Below the pieces are notes generated by a model, which was not told the origin of the DNA, did not search any database, and saw nothing but the letters and a program-made list of their open reading frames with translations. Both the position numbers and the translations under genes were made by a program. A stretch of DNA of 64,000 bases from assembly GCA_033439765.1 (NCBI GenBank), contig JAULSN010000003.1, positions 744,001-808,000 of the forward strand, read 5' to 3'. This document shows, piece by piece, positions 22,701 through 32,556 of this stretch; the first letter of the stretch is position 1, and each line of letters starts with the position of its first letter. This stretch comes from Lasiosphaeria ovina. Its lineage: Eukaryota; Ascomycota; Sordariomycetes; Sordariales; Lasiosphaeriaceae.

Positions 22701-23783
22701 ATCTGGCACAACGATGACGCAAACTCTGCGACCAAGCCCGACCCCCCGGTGTGTCCACACGTATATGTTCGACAGGATTCGAACACGATATATGATGCCG
22801 ATATGCCCAATCAGGATAACCCCTGGACTCTGTTTGCTTGTCTTACGCAGCCGTAAGCTGATCTCCTTCTAATCAACTCTTGTTTGTGCATATTCCTAAC
22901 CTACTCGCAGAATTGGACCGCGAAAATTGGCCGATGCTCTTCTGGCAAGCCGTGCGCGGTACCAGGAGGTTGCAGATGCCACAACCGCAGCATCGAGGAC
23001 CGAGACGCCCAAGAAGTCTTCTCTGTTTCAGGCCTGCCCGCCCAATGGTGGTGATTCCGAGAACGACCATCTATCAGACAGCCCGCCGCTGAAAAGATCC
23101 ACAAGCGTCCCCAACCTTCACTTGAGACGTCCATCTCTGCAGGAAGCCCCATCCATGTTGGCAAAGTGCGAGGTACTAATACCTGCCGAACTCCCGAACC
23201 TATCCTGCTCGTCAACGACCCCCGTTATTGTTTCAGGTCTGGATGGCCGGGCAGGCACGGTTCTCAAGCCGGTCGACCGGCCAAGGTTCTTGATCGTAGA
23301 TGATAACGACATCAACTTGAAGGCATGGCGATGATATTCGATGGGTTTTCTGTTCCGAAGAATGTGCTAACAAGTCCAAGGTCCTTACGGCGTACATGGA
23401 AAAGCTCAAGCAGCCCCACACAACAGCAGTCAACGGGCTTGAAGCAATGGAAACCTTCACCAAGTCGCCAAGCGAATACAGCTGCATTCTGACGGGTATG
23501 TCTGACTTCACACTTTGTTTGGTGCGTGCCGCAACCATGCTTATCACGGGGTGCCTTTGTAGACATCTCCATGCCCATCATGGACGGCTTGGAATCGACG
23601 CGCCGCATCCGAGAGTTTGAGCGCACCAACAAACTCAAGCCCACGGTCGTCATTGCACTTACGGGCCTTTCGGGCTCTGATATACAGCAGGATGCGTTTG
23701 TCAGTGGGGTGGACATGTTTCTGACGAGGCCACTTGTGCTGAAGACGCTGGTTAAGGCATTGGAGTCGGTTGGTGTGGTGTGA
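19713..23783 (+). CDS. GAF-type hybrid histidine kinase, six exons (1238 aa)
   Basis: Exons: 19713-19777, 19891-21715, 21774-22852, 22911-23322, 23381-23495 and 23563-23783. The first exon supplies the only usable ATG (MSTGSSQSQPLSETARERETF) and joins in frame to KYDDLG. Residues about 45-235 form a GAF-like sensor (RLNTLRCLVSLFDR, IPRTTSICEHVLM, FYAGVPIRSPAGINIGVYCV). A middle region with Ser-rich stretches follows. The H-box SISHELRSPLHG (His near 585) leads to an ATPase domain with N-box (VMNLVGNSLKF), G1 (VSDSGKGIG) and G2 (GTGLGLCLV). A receiver closes the protein (IVDDNDIN, phospho-acceptor Asp in DISMPIMDG near 1166). It has no membrane segment, so it is cytosolic. The usual receiver Lys is Arg here (LTRPL). 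Intron 4 has a GC donor instead of GT. It would feed a His-Asp phosphorelay; the stimulus is unknown. Confidence 0.9.
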
Positions 23784-24502
23784 TGTGAGATGTGAGATTT
23801 TGCCCGCCGGCTGGGTCCTATGTTTGAACATGAAAGGATGAAAGAACATGTTGCTATGGCATTTTGGTCTCAGTTTTTGGGATAGGGCATCGAAATGACA
23901 AGAGTGTGAGGTTTGCGTAATAAGTAGTGTTGCACGATAGTGAGCTGAATGGTATTACGGCGTTTTGGTATTGATAAGTTATCAGGATGGCAATCTGTCT
24001 ATTTTTTGAGAGAATTAAGCTACCCAAATTGAACTTACTAGTGATTATGCGTTTTGCTTTGTGGCAGTCAGCCAAGGCAATTACATGAATTCCATTAATT
24101 ATTAGGGACCTATAATTATAAAGAGGTATACCTACCCTAGTGTAGCTGTTAAATGTGTCTCTTTAGGGTTTGTATACAATCTAGAGACTATGAACTTACG
24201 CGTAAGTCAGAAAGAAGGGCGGGATTTTTTTTGAAGAAAGAATGCTAGCTAATTAGCTAGTCTGCCTCAGGAGACGATAGAAGACGAGGAACGCCATGGC
24301 TCGCATCTAATTACCACTTTCCAACAAAATTCTTTGTGGCAGATCCAAACGCCGCCCGATATGCTAAGGGGTATGTACATTCAAATGGATAGGTGGGTCT
24401 GTATGCTAATGTTTGTTGAAGAGATTGCTGAAGTTATCGCCAGCGCAGTATACTCCAGGCAACGCCAAGCCGGCTGAAGAACCATGGCCCACCTCGCGCC
24501 GA
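23784..24502. other. AT-rich intergenic region
   Basis: The kinase gene and the minus-strand AA8 gene are convergent here. The sequence is AT-rich with no gene. Confidence 0.5.
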
Positions 24503-25516
24503 TCAGAAAACCGAAAACGCGTGTAGCACGTACAGCGCGCAAACAACGCCCAGCGCCGCCACCTCCCCAACAGGCATCTTATTGTAGTTGAGCCGGTCCT
24601 CCGCCGCATGGACAACGATGTCATCGCTGTCAGCAGCACCTGCATCAGCACCAGCATCATCATCACCATCATTATCAGGTGGCGCAGCAGGCGACCCAGC
24701 ACTGCTGCCACCGCTGCCGGTAGCGTTCGAAGCAAGCCCCGTCGAATTCGACCCCCCCGCCGTCGGCTGCGTGCTGTTACCACCACCACCACCACCACCA
24801 CCACCATCACCTTCCCCGCTCGCAGTTACCGCCAGCGCAGCAAACCGCTTATAGTCCGCCGTGCGCGCGTCCGCCAAGGTAAACGAGAACCCGCCGTACG
24901 GCTCGCCCTGCGTCGTGTGGTCCGACAGCGCGCTGTTCTTGCTAGCAGGGCTGCTGACGGCGACGAGCGAGTACGCGTAGCCGAACGGCGCCGGTCTGCC
25001 AGCGGCTGCCGCAGCGAACGAGTCGCTGGCCACGCAGCCCGTGCACACGAATGTCGCCGACACGTGCGTGCCGTTGGCGAACGTGCCTTTCGCGATGGGC
25101 GCGAACGAGATCGTGTTTTGGGTATACGGTTTCGTGTCGGCTATGTCGCGGCCGGACGAGGACCGCGCGGCGATCATTACGTTGTTGTTGCCTGCGGAGG
25201 GGGAGGGCCACGCGACCACCTGCAGCGGCCCGATCATGGACGTGCCGAAGGCCACGCCTCCCCACCCCGCGCCGGCTTTGTTCAGTGGTGATACGATCTG
25301 CGCGATGAGTGTTGGGGTGCTGTCGGCGGCTGGAGGGAGGGCCAGCCCGAACTTGAATCCTGTCCCGTCGGCGAAGCCCAGGAACGCGATGCCCGTGTTG
25401 GCGTCTGTGTAGGGTGTCGGCGTGCGCTGCGCACGGGTTGGCGAGAGCAGTACTAGAATCGTGGCGGCGGCTGTTGCTGCGGCTGCTCCTGCGGGGGTGG
25501 AAAGGGGGGGCCGCAT
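24503..25516 (-). CDS. Stand-alone AA8 cytochrome b with GPI-anchor-like tail (337 aa)
   Basis: Single exon, ATG 25516, stop at 24503. A signal peptide ends near SPTRAQ. The domain then begins TPYTDANTGIAF and matches the N-terminal cytochrome domain of the CDH gene 6-8 kb away (APYTDAKTGIKF there). Candidate heme ligands are Met in GTSMIGPLQVVAWP and His in ALSDHTTQGEPYGGF. There is no flavin domain. After about residue 230 comes a Gly-run, Asn/Ser/Thr-rich linker with N-glycosylation sites and an acidic Asp/Ala tract. The last 19 or so residues are hydrophobic (VAALGVVCALYVLHAFSVF) after a polar NYNKMPVGE, which fits a GPI signal or a tail anchor. It probably holds a heme electron carrier at the cell surface or wall. 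The partner is not proven. Confidence 0.82.
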   Translation of the reverse strand: MRPPLSTPAGAAAATAAATILVLLSPTRAQRTPTPYTDANTGIAFLGFADGTGFKFGLALPPAADSTPTLIAQIVSPLNKAGAGWGGVAFGTSMIGPLQVVAWPSPSAGNNNVMIAARSSSGRDIADTKPYTQNTISFAPIAKGTFANGTHVSATFVCTGCVASDSFAAAAAGRPAPFGYAYSLVAVSSPASKNSALSDHTTQGEPYGGFSFTLADARTADYKRFAALAVTASGEGDGGGGGGGGGNSTQPTAGGSNSTGLASNATGSGGSSAGSPAAPPDNDGDDDAGADAGAADSDDIVVHAAEDRLNYNKMPVGEVAALGVVCALYVLHAFSVF

Positions 25517-26116
25517 CGCGGATTTGATTATTGCTGTTTTCTGAAATCGCGCTTCGAGTGTGGAAGCAATAGGTATCGTGGGATCTTGTTTGGGCGTCGC
25601 TGGTTTAATTACCGTTGGTGGGAGGTAGGTTATGAAGTGGCGACGGCGATGTCCAGCACCCGGTCTGAAAAAGCGTGTAAGTGGCCTAATGCGGGAAGTG
25701 TTGATAGGCTATGGTCCCCCGTCGAAGATGCTGGCCCAGGACCGATAATTAACAACGCTTCCCGAGCGATCAAAGAGGAAGAAAGCGAAAGCGGAAAGCA
25801 AAAGGGAGATGGCGAGTCCGAAACAGTAACTCCAGTCGAAGAAATCCGGCGCTGCCCACGTTGTGCGTTTCGCCGTTTGCTCACAAGCATAGTTCGTGAC
25901 CTGAACGGTGACTGTGGGCAGCGTGGGGCCAACCAATTGTGTCGGATGCAGGGTCCGCCGAGCGATGTCATGGGGCGATGTTAGGTGTTGCCAATGGGCT
26001 ACCGCTGAGCGAGGCGGCTGGACGCGCAAGCAACCAGCACAGACTCGACGGAAACCGGAAGCTGCTTGTTACCGTAGTTTGTGTTTAACTCCGAGTCACG
26101 TACTAGTCCAAGCATC
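25517..26116. other. Intergenic region
   Basis: Promoter side of the AA8 gene. Frames on both strands lack motifs. Confidence 0.4.
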
Positions 26117-26130
26117 TTAGGGTTAGGGTT
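26117..26130. repeat. Interstitial telomere-type repeat
   Basis: TTAGGGTTAGGGTT, two full telomere hexamers plus two bases, immediately in front of the degenerate repeat array. It is too short to mark a former chromosome end by itself. Confidence 0.5.
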
Positions 26131-26137
26131 GCATCTT

Positions 26138-26434
26138 ACGCCCTCTGCCGAGCTAGAAATTGCAGTGCTTAATAAAGCGGGCAACGCGATTAATTCCCAA
26201 CCCGACCACCTACGCCCTTTGCTAGGCTAGAAATTACATACACTGGTACCACGATGAGTAGCATTTATTCACCACCCAGCCACCCACTTACCCCCTCTGC
26301 TGAGCTATAAATTGCGGTGCAGTCAATTTCTCGGTTTCCATTGGATCAACCTGCAGCCCACCCACGCCCTCTGTCGGGCTAGAAAATTGCAGTGCACTTA
26401 ATCTCACCCCTCCGTCGGGCTAGAAATTGCAGTA
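26138..26434 (+). repeat. Five degenerate copies of a ~33-nt motif at ~75-nt spacing
   Basis: Copies start near 26138, 26211, 26289, 26363 and 26406. Each contains a variant of CCCTCTGCCGGGCTAGAAAT followed by TGCAGTGC. Spacing is 73, 78, 74 and 43 nt, and C-rich stretches (CCACCCA-like) separate several copies. This suggests an old tandem or mobile repeat that has diverged. I do not recognise the family. Confidence 0.6.
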
Positions 26435-27510
26435 CGTTTTTTTAGCTGGGAGTGTGACGTCGCACTTCATCGCACTTGATTGTCGACAGTCGCGCGCTAA
26501 TAAGTCCGACATGCAACACTCCACGTCAGCATCGAGGCTGCGAGGTAAAGCGAGGCGCCCCTTTCCCAAGCATCTCAAGCTACCGGATATGGATGATGAA
26601 AGAATAAAGACGCCTTACCAATATGCGTTACCCGATTTTCAGTTCCAGTTGTCTGGGAAGCTGAAGCATCGAGTCTCCTATCTTCCTCGACTTATTTAAC
26701 TACCATCTCTTTTCCCAACTAATTAACGCAAATTGCGTACATACGGATTCGCTCGCTGAGCCACACAAAGTCATGCACTTGCCCTTTAATCCGGAACAAG
26801 TGAAATGGAAACTGCGCAACACCCGTTCCGCTGGCACAACTATGGCAAGACAGACCCTGGGGTTGATAGCAAAACACCAACGTCGGATAGCTGCAATACT
26901 AGAAGAAAGGTGTCCTGGCAAATGTCCTTTTGATATGCCGTGCGAGATTTCTGTGGATTGTCTCACTGGTTGTCAAAAGAGTTCTATTGTCAAGCTCTTG
27001 AGTAGTGTAGGTTGCACAGACAAGCTCATGGATTCTCGAAAGTATTAATACCTCGGACACTTTACTTGGTGGTACATGGTCCCTTCTCCGCCAGATATTT
27101 CACTCCAGATCCTGCATGTGAGTGCATATACACAGCCCCCATAGTAACACCAACTCGGATAACAGAGCCGGGCCGCCAGTGCTGACAAGAACAATGCTAG
27201 ACCCTATTTTCTGAATTAGGCGCGGCCCTAGTCCCTTTCGTGATCCCTTTCGGCCGAGATGCAGGAACTACGCTGAGGCTCAGCCCCAGTGACACGCGTG
27301 CTGGCGTACTCCATTGCGTACTTATATAGGGTACGGCTGGAAACGACATTGGGTCGCATATTGTTTACTATATAACCCCTGACTGCTACCAATTGCCATT
27401 TGACAACCAGCGGCCTTGGCGACGCCGGTTGAGCTGATGCTTATCGTTACCTAGCCTCTCCGTCACTTCCTGCCTCTTCTCTTTCGCCCAACCTCGACGA
27501 CACTGCAGTC
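26435..27510. other. Intergenic region, low coding signal
   Basis: Short frames at 26427-26699 and 26773-27048 lack start context and family motifs. The right part is the promoter of the hydrolase gene. Confidence 0.4.
27369..27375 (+). promoter_or_regulatory. TATA box of the hydrolase gene
   Basis: TATATAA, 136 nt before the ATG at 27511, followed by a C/T-rich leader. Confidence 0.55.
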
Positions 27511-28644
27511 ATGCAGTCTTTGCGTTCAGTTCTTGGTCTCTGCCTGGCCACCACCACTGCAGGGTTCCTGGCCCCAAACCCGCCTGGCAAGTACAATGTC
27601 ACATTGACCACAGGAACCCTCATCGACTACAGCCGTAATGACGCCTACGCCGTATCGCCCACGCCTCGGGCACTGATGCTGTCCGTCTTTCAGCCTGCGA
27701 CGTGCGCGTCCATTGTGTCGGTCCCTTACATGCCCAACAAAACCGCCGAGTACCAAGGGCCGTTTATCCAACAGACCTTCAACATCTCGGACGATCTCAC
27801 TCCCCTCTTCCTCGAGGCTCGCCTGCCGGTGTGTTCGGACCACCCCGGAAGCTGCTCACCCCTAGAGAACCGGCCCATCCTGCTCTTCTCCCCCGGCTAC
27901 AGCACCCCGCGGCTCTACTACAGCGTCATCGCCTCGGCCATCGCCAGCGAAGGCTTCGTAGTTATCACTATCGACCACCCCGAGGACGCCAACATCATCG
28001 TCTACCCCGACGGCCACGCAGTGTACAACAACGCCTCCATCCTGGACAGTCCTACGTGGGACAACTGGGACCGCGCCGCCGACGCGTCCTTTATCGTCGA
28101 CCAGCTGAGCAACGCGACGGCCATGGCGGCGTTGCTGCCGGGGCGCGGCCACCGGGAGTTCGCGACGGACCGCGTGGCCATGCTGGGCCACTCGGCGGGC
28201 GGCGTAGCTGCCATCCTCGCGGCCAGTCGGGACCGCCGCATCCGCGCCGCCGCCAACTGGGACGGCACCATCATCGGGTCGCCGGCCCTGCCACAAATAT
28301 CGCAGCCCGTGCTCTTCTTCACCCACGACCCCACCACAGACGCCTCGTGGCTTGCCGCCTGGCCGCAGCTCAAAGGGCCCAAGATCGTCCTGCGCGTCGC
28401 GAACACCACCCATCAGTCCTTCTCCGACGTGCCCTCGCTGATTGTGGCTGCCGGGCTGAGCACGGCGCCGTTCGCGGACGTGGTGGGCGCGATCGAGCCG
28501 GCGCAGATGGTGCGCCTGCTGACCGCGTACACGACGGCGTGGATGGACGGGGCGTTTAAGGGGAGGGAGGGAGGGCCGCTGCTGCAGGGCAAGGAACCGG
28601 GCAGGTTTCCCGAGGTCTCGGTTCTGATGAAGGAGAATTTTTAG
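27511..28644 (+). CDS. Secreted alpha/beta hydrolase, PAF-acetylhydrolase type (377 aa)
   Basis: Single exon with a signal peptide (MQSLRSVLGLCLATTTAGFL). The mature part has the order of platelet-activating-factor acetylhydrolase-like alpha/beta hydrolases: RPILLFSPGYSTPRLYYSVI (oxyanion region), VVITIDHPEDAN, and the nucleophile elbow GHSAGG near residue 230. The likely acid/base residues are Asp in FFTHDPTTDAS and His in NTTHQSF. The protein cleaves ester bonds; the natural substrate in fungi is unknown, with lipid or small esters as candidates. Several N-glycosylation sites fit export. It has no cluster partner that I can identify. Confidence 0.8.
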   Translation: MQSLRSVLGLCLATTTAGFLAPNPPGKYNVTLTTGTLIDYSRNDAYAVSPTPRALMLSVFQPATCASIVSVPYMPNKTAEYQGPFIQQTFNISDDLTPLFLEARLPVCSDHPGSCSPLENRPILLFSPGYSTPRLYYSVIASAIASEGFVVITIDHPEDANIIVYPDGHAVYNNASILDSPTWDNWDRAADASFIVDQLSNATAMAALLPGRGHREFATDRVAMLGHSAGGVAAILAASRDRRIRAAANWDGTIIGSPALPQISQPVLFFTHDPTTDASWLAAWPQLKGPKIVLRVANTTHQSFSDVPSLIVAAGLSTAPFADVVGAIEPAQMVRLLTAYTTAWMDGAFKGREGGPLLQGKEPGRFPEVSVLMKENF

Positions 28645-29291
28645 CTTGGCAGGCCGTAGACACGTCTCGTGGGACCCAATCCAAGTAGGGATCAGAGGAA
28701 TATGTCGTGTTATCTGGCTGCATAGAGTTGAATTCGAACTTGATCGTTCTCTCACCAAGTTGTGAAATGATCAGGTCTGTGGCTGGAACGAACCGCCACA
28801 GGTCCCAAAATAGATCCCTTTCACCATGCATGGCGTCGGCTCTTGGCGTGCTGTGCTGAGCTGACCGCAGTAAATGGTGGCGCTCCGAGACAACAAAGAA
28901 TAGCTCGCGCCACAGGTGGCAGCTGTGGTCTGATGAATCAAAGCCGCTCCCGACAGCTTGGCACGCGTTCGCTGAGCTAACTCTGGGGCTGGCAGCTCGC
29001 GCCAGCCGCAGCCCAGAGTCAATAACCCAGACTGCGCCAGTGCGCCCACCACTGCACTGCCGTTGTGGCTCTGAATTGAGCATCGCCAAGAGCTTTATCT
29101 TTGTCAACAATCTTGTATATAGTATGTGCGAAATGCCGTCTAAACATTCGGGTTCATCATCATCATCATCATCACATTACTTGCACATCTTCAGTGTTTG
29201 AGTCAAAGACCATCCAACAATTCCATCAACCGATTAAAAGTCAAAACTCAACCCTAATTAAAACTCATCTCAAAGTCTCAATTGAGTTACC
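28645..29291. other. Intergenic region with a CAT microsatellite
   Basis: An uninterrupted (CAT)n run lies near 29154-29175, inside the presumed leader or promoter of the next gene. A TATATA is at 29116-29121. No gene is visible. Confidence 0.5.
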
Positions 29292-29927
29292 ATGAAGTCC
29301 ACAATCCTCACCACAATCCTCACCCTCGCCGCCAGCGCCGTCGCCTTACCAACCACCACAGCCTTCATCTCACCCCGCAACATCACCAGCACATCCTCGA
29401 CCTCCTCATCATCCGCCACACAAACCTACTACCCGTCGGTCCAATCGCGCTGGTCCTCCAAGACACCCAACGCCGCAGGCGGCCACTCAGCCCGGGGACA
29501 CCTCCTCAACAGCGCCTCCGAGACCGTCACCACCGCCGTGTACTTCAACCTGTCCCCGGAACAAGCCACCGGCAAGACGTGCAAGCTCGTCTTCCGGCTG
29601 ACACCCGACGACTGGATCGTTTCCTCCGAGACATCGCCAGCGCAGTTCGAGCTGTTCCGCCTCGACGCGTGCCTCAACGACAAGTACACGTTCGCGGCGC
29701 ACCCGGCGCGCGGCGCGCTGGCGGGCGTGCTCACGCCGCACAAAGGTGGGGTCGCGGACTGGCAGGGCGTCGATATGAGCGCCGACGTGCTGGAGCCGCG
29801 CATGGGCGCTGCGCCCACGTGGTCGTGCCAGGCTGGCGAGTATAGTTTTGAGATGGTCGCGCGGCAGGGGGTTAATGTTGGCTGGAGTGGCAAGGCGAGT
29901 GGGTTGAGCTTGGAGTTGTGCGGGTGA
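29292..29927 (+). CDS. Secreted But2-like protein (211 aa)
   Basis: Single exon. The signal peptide MKSTILTTILTLAASAVALP is followed by a Ser/Thr-rich spacer with glycosylation potential. From residue 75 it has VYFNLSPEQATGKTCKLVFR, a central FELFRLDACL, and a C-terminal CQAGEYSFEM with a final LSLELCG. The order of F-x-L, GKTC-x-LVF, C-x-G and a terminal Leu-rich strand resembles the C-terminal domain of fungal But2-like secreted proteins. Their biochemical role is not established. It is probably extracellular or wall-bound. Confidence 0.6.
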   Translation: MKSTILTTILTLAASAVALPTTTAFISPRNITSTSSTSSSSATQTYYPSVQSRWSSKTPNAAGGHSARGHLLNSASETVTTAVYFNLSPEQATGKTCKLVFRLTPDDWIVSSETSPAQFELFRLDACLNDKYTFAAHPARGALAGVLTPHKGGVADWQGVDMSADVLEPRMGAAPTWSCQAGEYSFEMVARQGVNVGWSGKASGLSLELCG

Positions 29928-31230
29928 TTGTGTTTGCCGGGGTGGAAGGTTTGGGTGTTTCTGTGCTCGTTTGTCACTTTCTTCTCATTGGGTTTCGGTT
30001 GCATAGCGTGGGTTGTCTTGGCGGCGTTGGGTTGGCTGTTCTTGTTGTTGCATACTTGTTTGGATCTTGACCCGTCAATTCGAGTGTGGGTTGTGATGGC
30101 TTCTTTGTATATAATTAGGTTCGCTGAACGAAGGAGAATCATAAGAGATACTTGGCCAACTTCCAAGAACCCAAAGAGCATACCTGCGCAAGCGTCTCAT
30201 CGAATTTCCGGCACTTGAAAGCTAACCAGATACTGTCTTCTGCCACGAGCACAGAAGCCAACATCCATCTCGGCTATGCTTTCAGTTCAAGGCCTGCTTT
30301 CGGCAACCGCTTGACGAATTTAAACATGACAACATGTTACCCACACCACCTGACAACTTCTGGGGATTTCGTAGCGAAAACGCAGTGCAGTAGTTAGACG
30401 CGTGCATAGAGAGCAGTTAGGTAGGAGAAAAGAGAGGCCATGATGGCGTGTCAAATGCGGTGCTATGCCCACACGGAGGCGAAGATGAGATTTTGGGCCA
30501 GATAGTTTCATCAAAAGCTCTTAGCCATTACACTTTCATAGCACGCTAATAATGATCTAAAACTTAAAGGCGCCGCGCAACCTTGAATTGGGATTATTCG
30601 CCGGCTGCTGTACATGAAAGCCTACCTACCGTGAAGTAGGCCGGCGCGAGAAAGAAAATCAGCTGCCACCATTTATTGGATCTTTTTACGCCGCAAATAA
30701 CCCTCACTCGTCGCAGGACTCTTTTGCTTGTGTGCGTCAGGTGGACGACTTAGAAACCCTGACAAGTAGCAGTGCTTCTTCGCAAGGATCCTTTTGAAAC
30801 AACGTTTAAGTTCAGGCCCAAACTTAAAGAGCCTGCGCCTGCAATCAGTAGCAATCACGGGAAATTTCATTCGGTTGGTCTTATGATATCCAGAGGCTGG
30901 CATTCAATTGGGTGAAGCCTTTAAAGGAAGGTCGCACAACGGCACAGCCACACCGCATTGCAACGCAGACTCGTCAAGCCTTGGCAAATAAGGCAGGCCA
31001 TCTCACCAAACTGATCGACGCTCCGCCGCTTCCTGTTAACGGCTAGGCTGCCTCATTCGAAAGGGGACAGTAACGTCAGACAACTCCACTGTCGCTTGTC
31101 CCAACCTAGCTAACTCACCGAAAACAACTAGTCTCTGCTCAACAACAGCAAAGAATAAAACGACAAAACGAAAAAAAGAAACGAACAGGCCTCAAACACG
31201 CGACAGCAGTCTTAAATACAGACAACCGGC
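29928..31230. other. Intergenic region, no supported gene
   Basis: 1.3 kb with only short frames. The last 150 nt before the arrestin-like gene is A-rich, as expected of a leader. Confidence 0.5.
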
Positions 31231-32556
31231 ATGCCGCGAACTGGAGTCGTCGCGTCGCCGGCGCTCGGCATCGAGCTCGACTTTGACCGTGGCTTCTGGG
31301 CGGGCGAGGTCATCTCGGGGCGCGTGGTGCGAAATGTGCAGGCGGTGAGTCCGCGGGCGTGGGTGACGCTGCGGCTGTTTGGGCGCACCAAGGTCAAGGT
31401 GTCGGTGGAGCGGGGGTCCAACAACAATCGTCACACAGATATTTACCGGTCGCGCTTCGACGTGCTGGGCAGCGGGCCCGAGCTGGGCCAGGCGCTCTTC
31501 GACGGCGTGCTGCACATCCCGCCCGGCGGCAGCGAGGCGTGGCAGTTCGCACTAACCCTGCCGGTGCGCCCCGACGCCGCCGCCGTGCTGTCGGGCGACG
31601 TCTCGCAGGAATACAGCTTCCTCGCCCTCAACCCGGACGTCATCGCATCCGGCGGCCTGCCCTTCTCGTTCGCGTACTCGCAGTACCACTTCGACAGCTT
31701 CGTCGAGTACGTGCTCGAGGCGCAGCTGGTCGAGCAGCACGGCGCCAAGACCAAGACGACGGCCACGGCCACGCGCCCCGTCTTCATGCTGCCGCCGCCG
31801 GTCCCGGCCCTCCTGCACCCGGCGCTGCACCGGGCGGCCGTGTCGCACCACACGGTGCACACGCAGCGGCTGCTGCCGGGCATGGCCGATGCCGAGCTGA
31901 GCTTCATGGAGCGCACGCGCAAGCTGTTCCACACGTCGTCGGTGCCCAAGCTCAACCTGCGCGTCGAGGTCGAGGCGCCCGAGGCCCTGCAGCTCAGCAG
32001 CAGCGGCACGTCCGGGCGGCCGGCGCCGCCCATGTCGTTCCGGCTGCGCGTGGTGCCGCGGCGCGAGCAGTCGTCGCCGGGCCTCCCGCTGCCCGGCGGC
32101 GGGAAACGGGCCGGCGACGACCCCGACCCGGACGAGGTCACCATCTCGGTGGTGGCCCTGCGGCTGCGCATCACGGCGTGGACCGAGGTCGCGGTGCGCG
32201 GCGCCAGCAGCTACCACCGCACCAAGAGCCCCGTGGCGCGCGACGTGCGCATCAGCTGGCCCGAGGGCGGCGGCGTGGCGGTGCCGTGCGGCGACGACGT
32301 GGCGCCGCTCGACGTCGGGCGCGCCGGCGCGCTGCTGTTCGACGCGCAGAGCAGCTACTGGCGCGGTGCGGATATGACGCCCCGCGGCGGCAGCCTCTTC
32401 GGCGGCGACGAGGAGGTCATGTACCCCGACTTTGTCACGTACAACATCAAGCACTGGCACTCGATGCGCTGGGACGTCGAGCTGACCGTCGCCAAGGAGA
32501 CTATCAAGATCAGGGGCGAGGGCCCGCTGGTCGTCGTGGCGCCGCCGCCGGCCTGA
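31231..32556 (+). CDS. Arrestin-like protein (441 aa)
   Basis: Single-exon gene, very GC-rich, so both other plus frames and the reverse strand also look open; the family match decides. The N-terminus shows the arrestin fold signature: LGIELDFDRGFWAGEVISGRV, then WVTLRLFGRTKVKV, then FDGVLHIPPGGSEAWQF and EYVLEAQLVEQ. The second half (VTISVVALRLRITAWTEVAV) fits the second arrestin lobe. No signal peptide and no obvious PPxY motif are visible, so a direct link to a Rsp5-type ligase is not shown. Fungal alpha-arrestins act as adaptors for membrane-protein turnover. The gene is convergent with the NTF2-like gene. Confidence 0.75.
   Translation: MPRTGVVASPALGIELDFDRGFWAGEVISGRVVRNVQAVSPRAWVTLRLFGRTKVKVSVERGSNNNRHTDIYRSRFDVLGSGPELGQALFDGVLHIPPGGSEAWQFALTLPVRPDAAAVLSGDVSQEYSFLALNPDVIASGGLPFSFAYSQYHFDSFVEYVLEAQLVEQHGAKTKTTATATRPVFMLPPPVPALLHPALHRAAVSHHTVHTQRLLPGMADAELSFMERTRKLFHTSSVPKLNLRVEVEAPEALQLSSSGTSGRPAPPMSFRLRVVPRREQSSPGLPLPGGGKRAGDDPDPDEVTISVVALRLRITAWTEVAVRGASSYHRTKSPVARDVRISWPEGGGVAVPCGDDVAPLDVGRAGALLFDAQSSYWRGADMTPRGGSLFGGDEEVMYPDFVTYNIKHWHSMRWDVELTVAKETIKIRGEGPLVVVAPPPA

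Noticed and set aside
24608..25291. 227-codon plus-strand frame opposite the AA8 gene
   Set aside because: Antisense shadow of a GC-rich gene; Arg-rich, no domain.
27862..28758. 298-codon minus-strand frame opposite the hydrolase
   Set aside because: Antisense shadow; the plus strand has a complete hydrolase with a catalytic motif.
29154..29175. CAT run as a coding His tract
   Set aside because: It lies upstream of the ATG at 29292 and is more simply a microsatellite in the leader or promoter.
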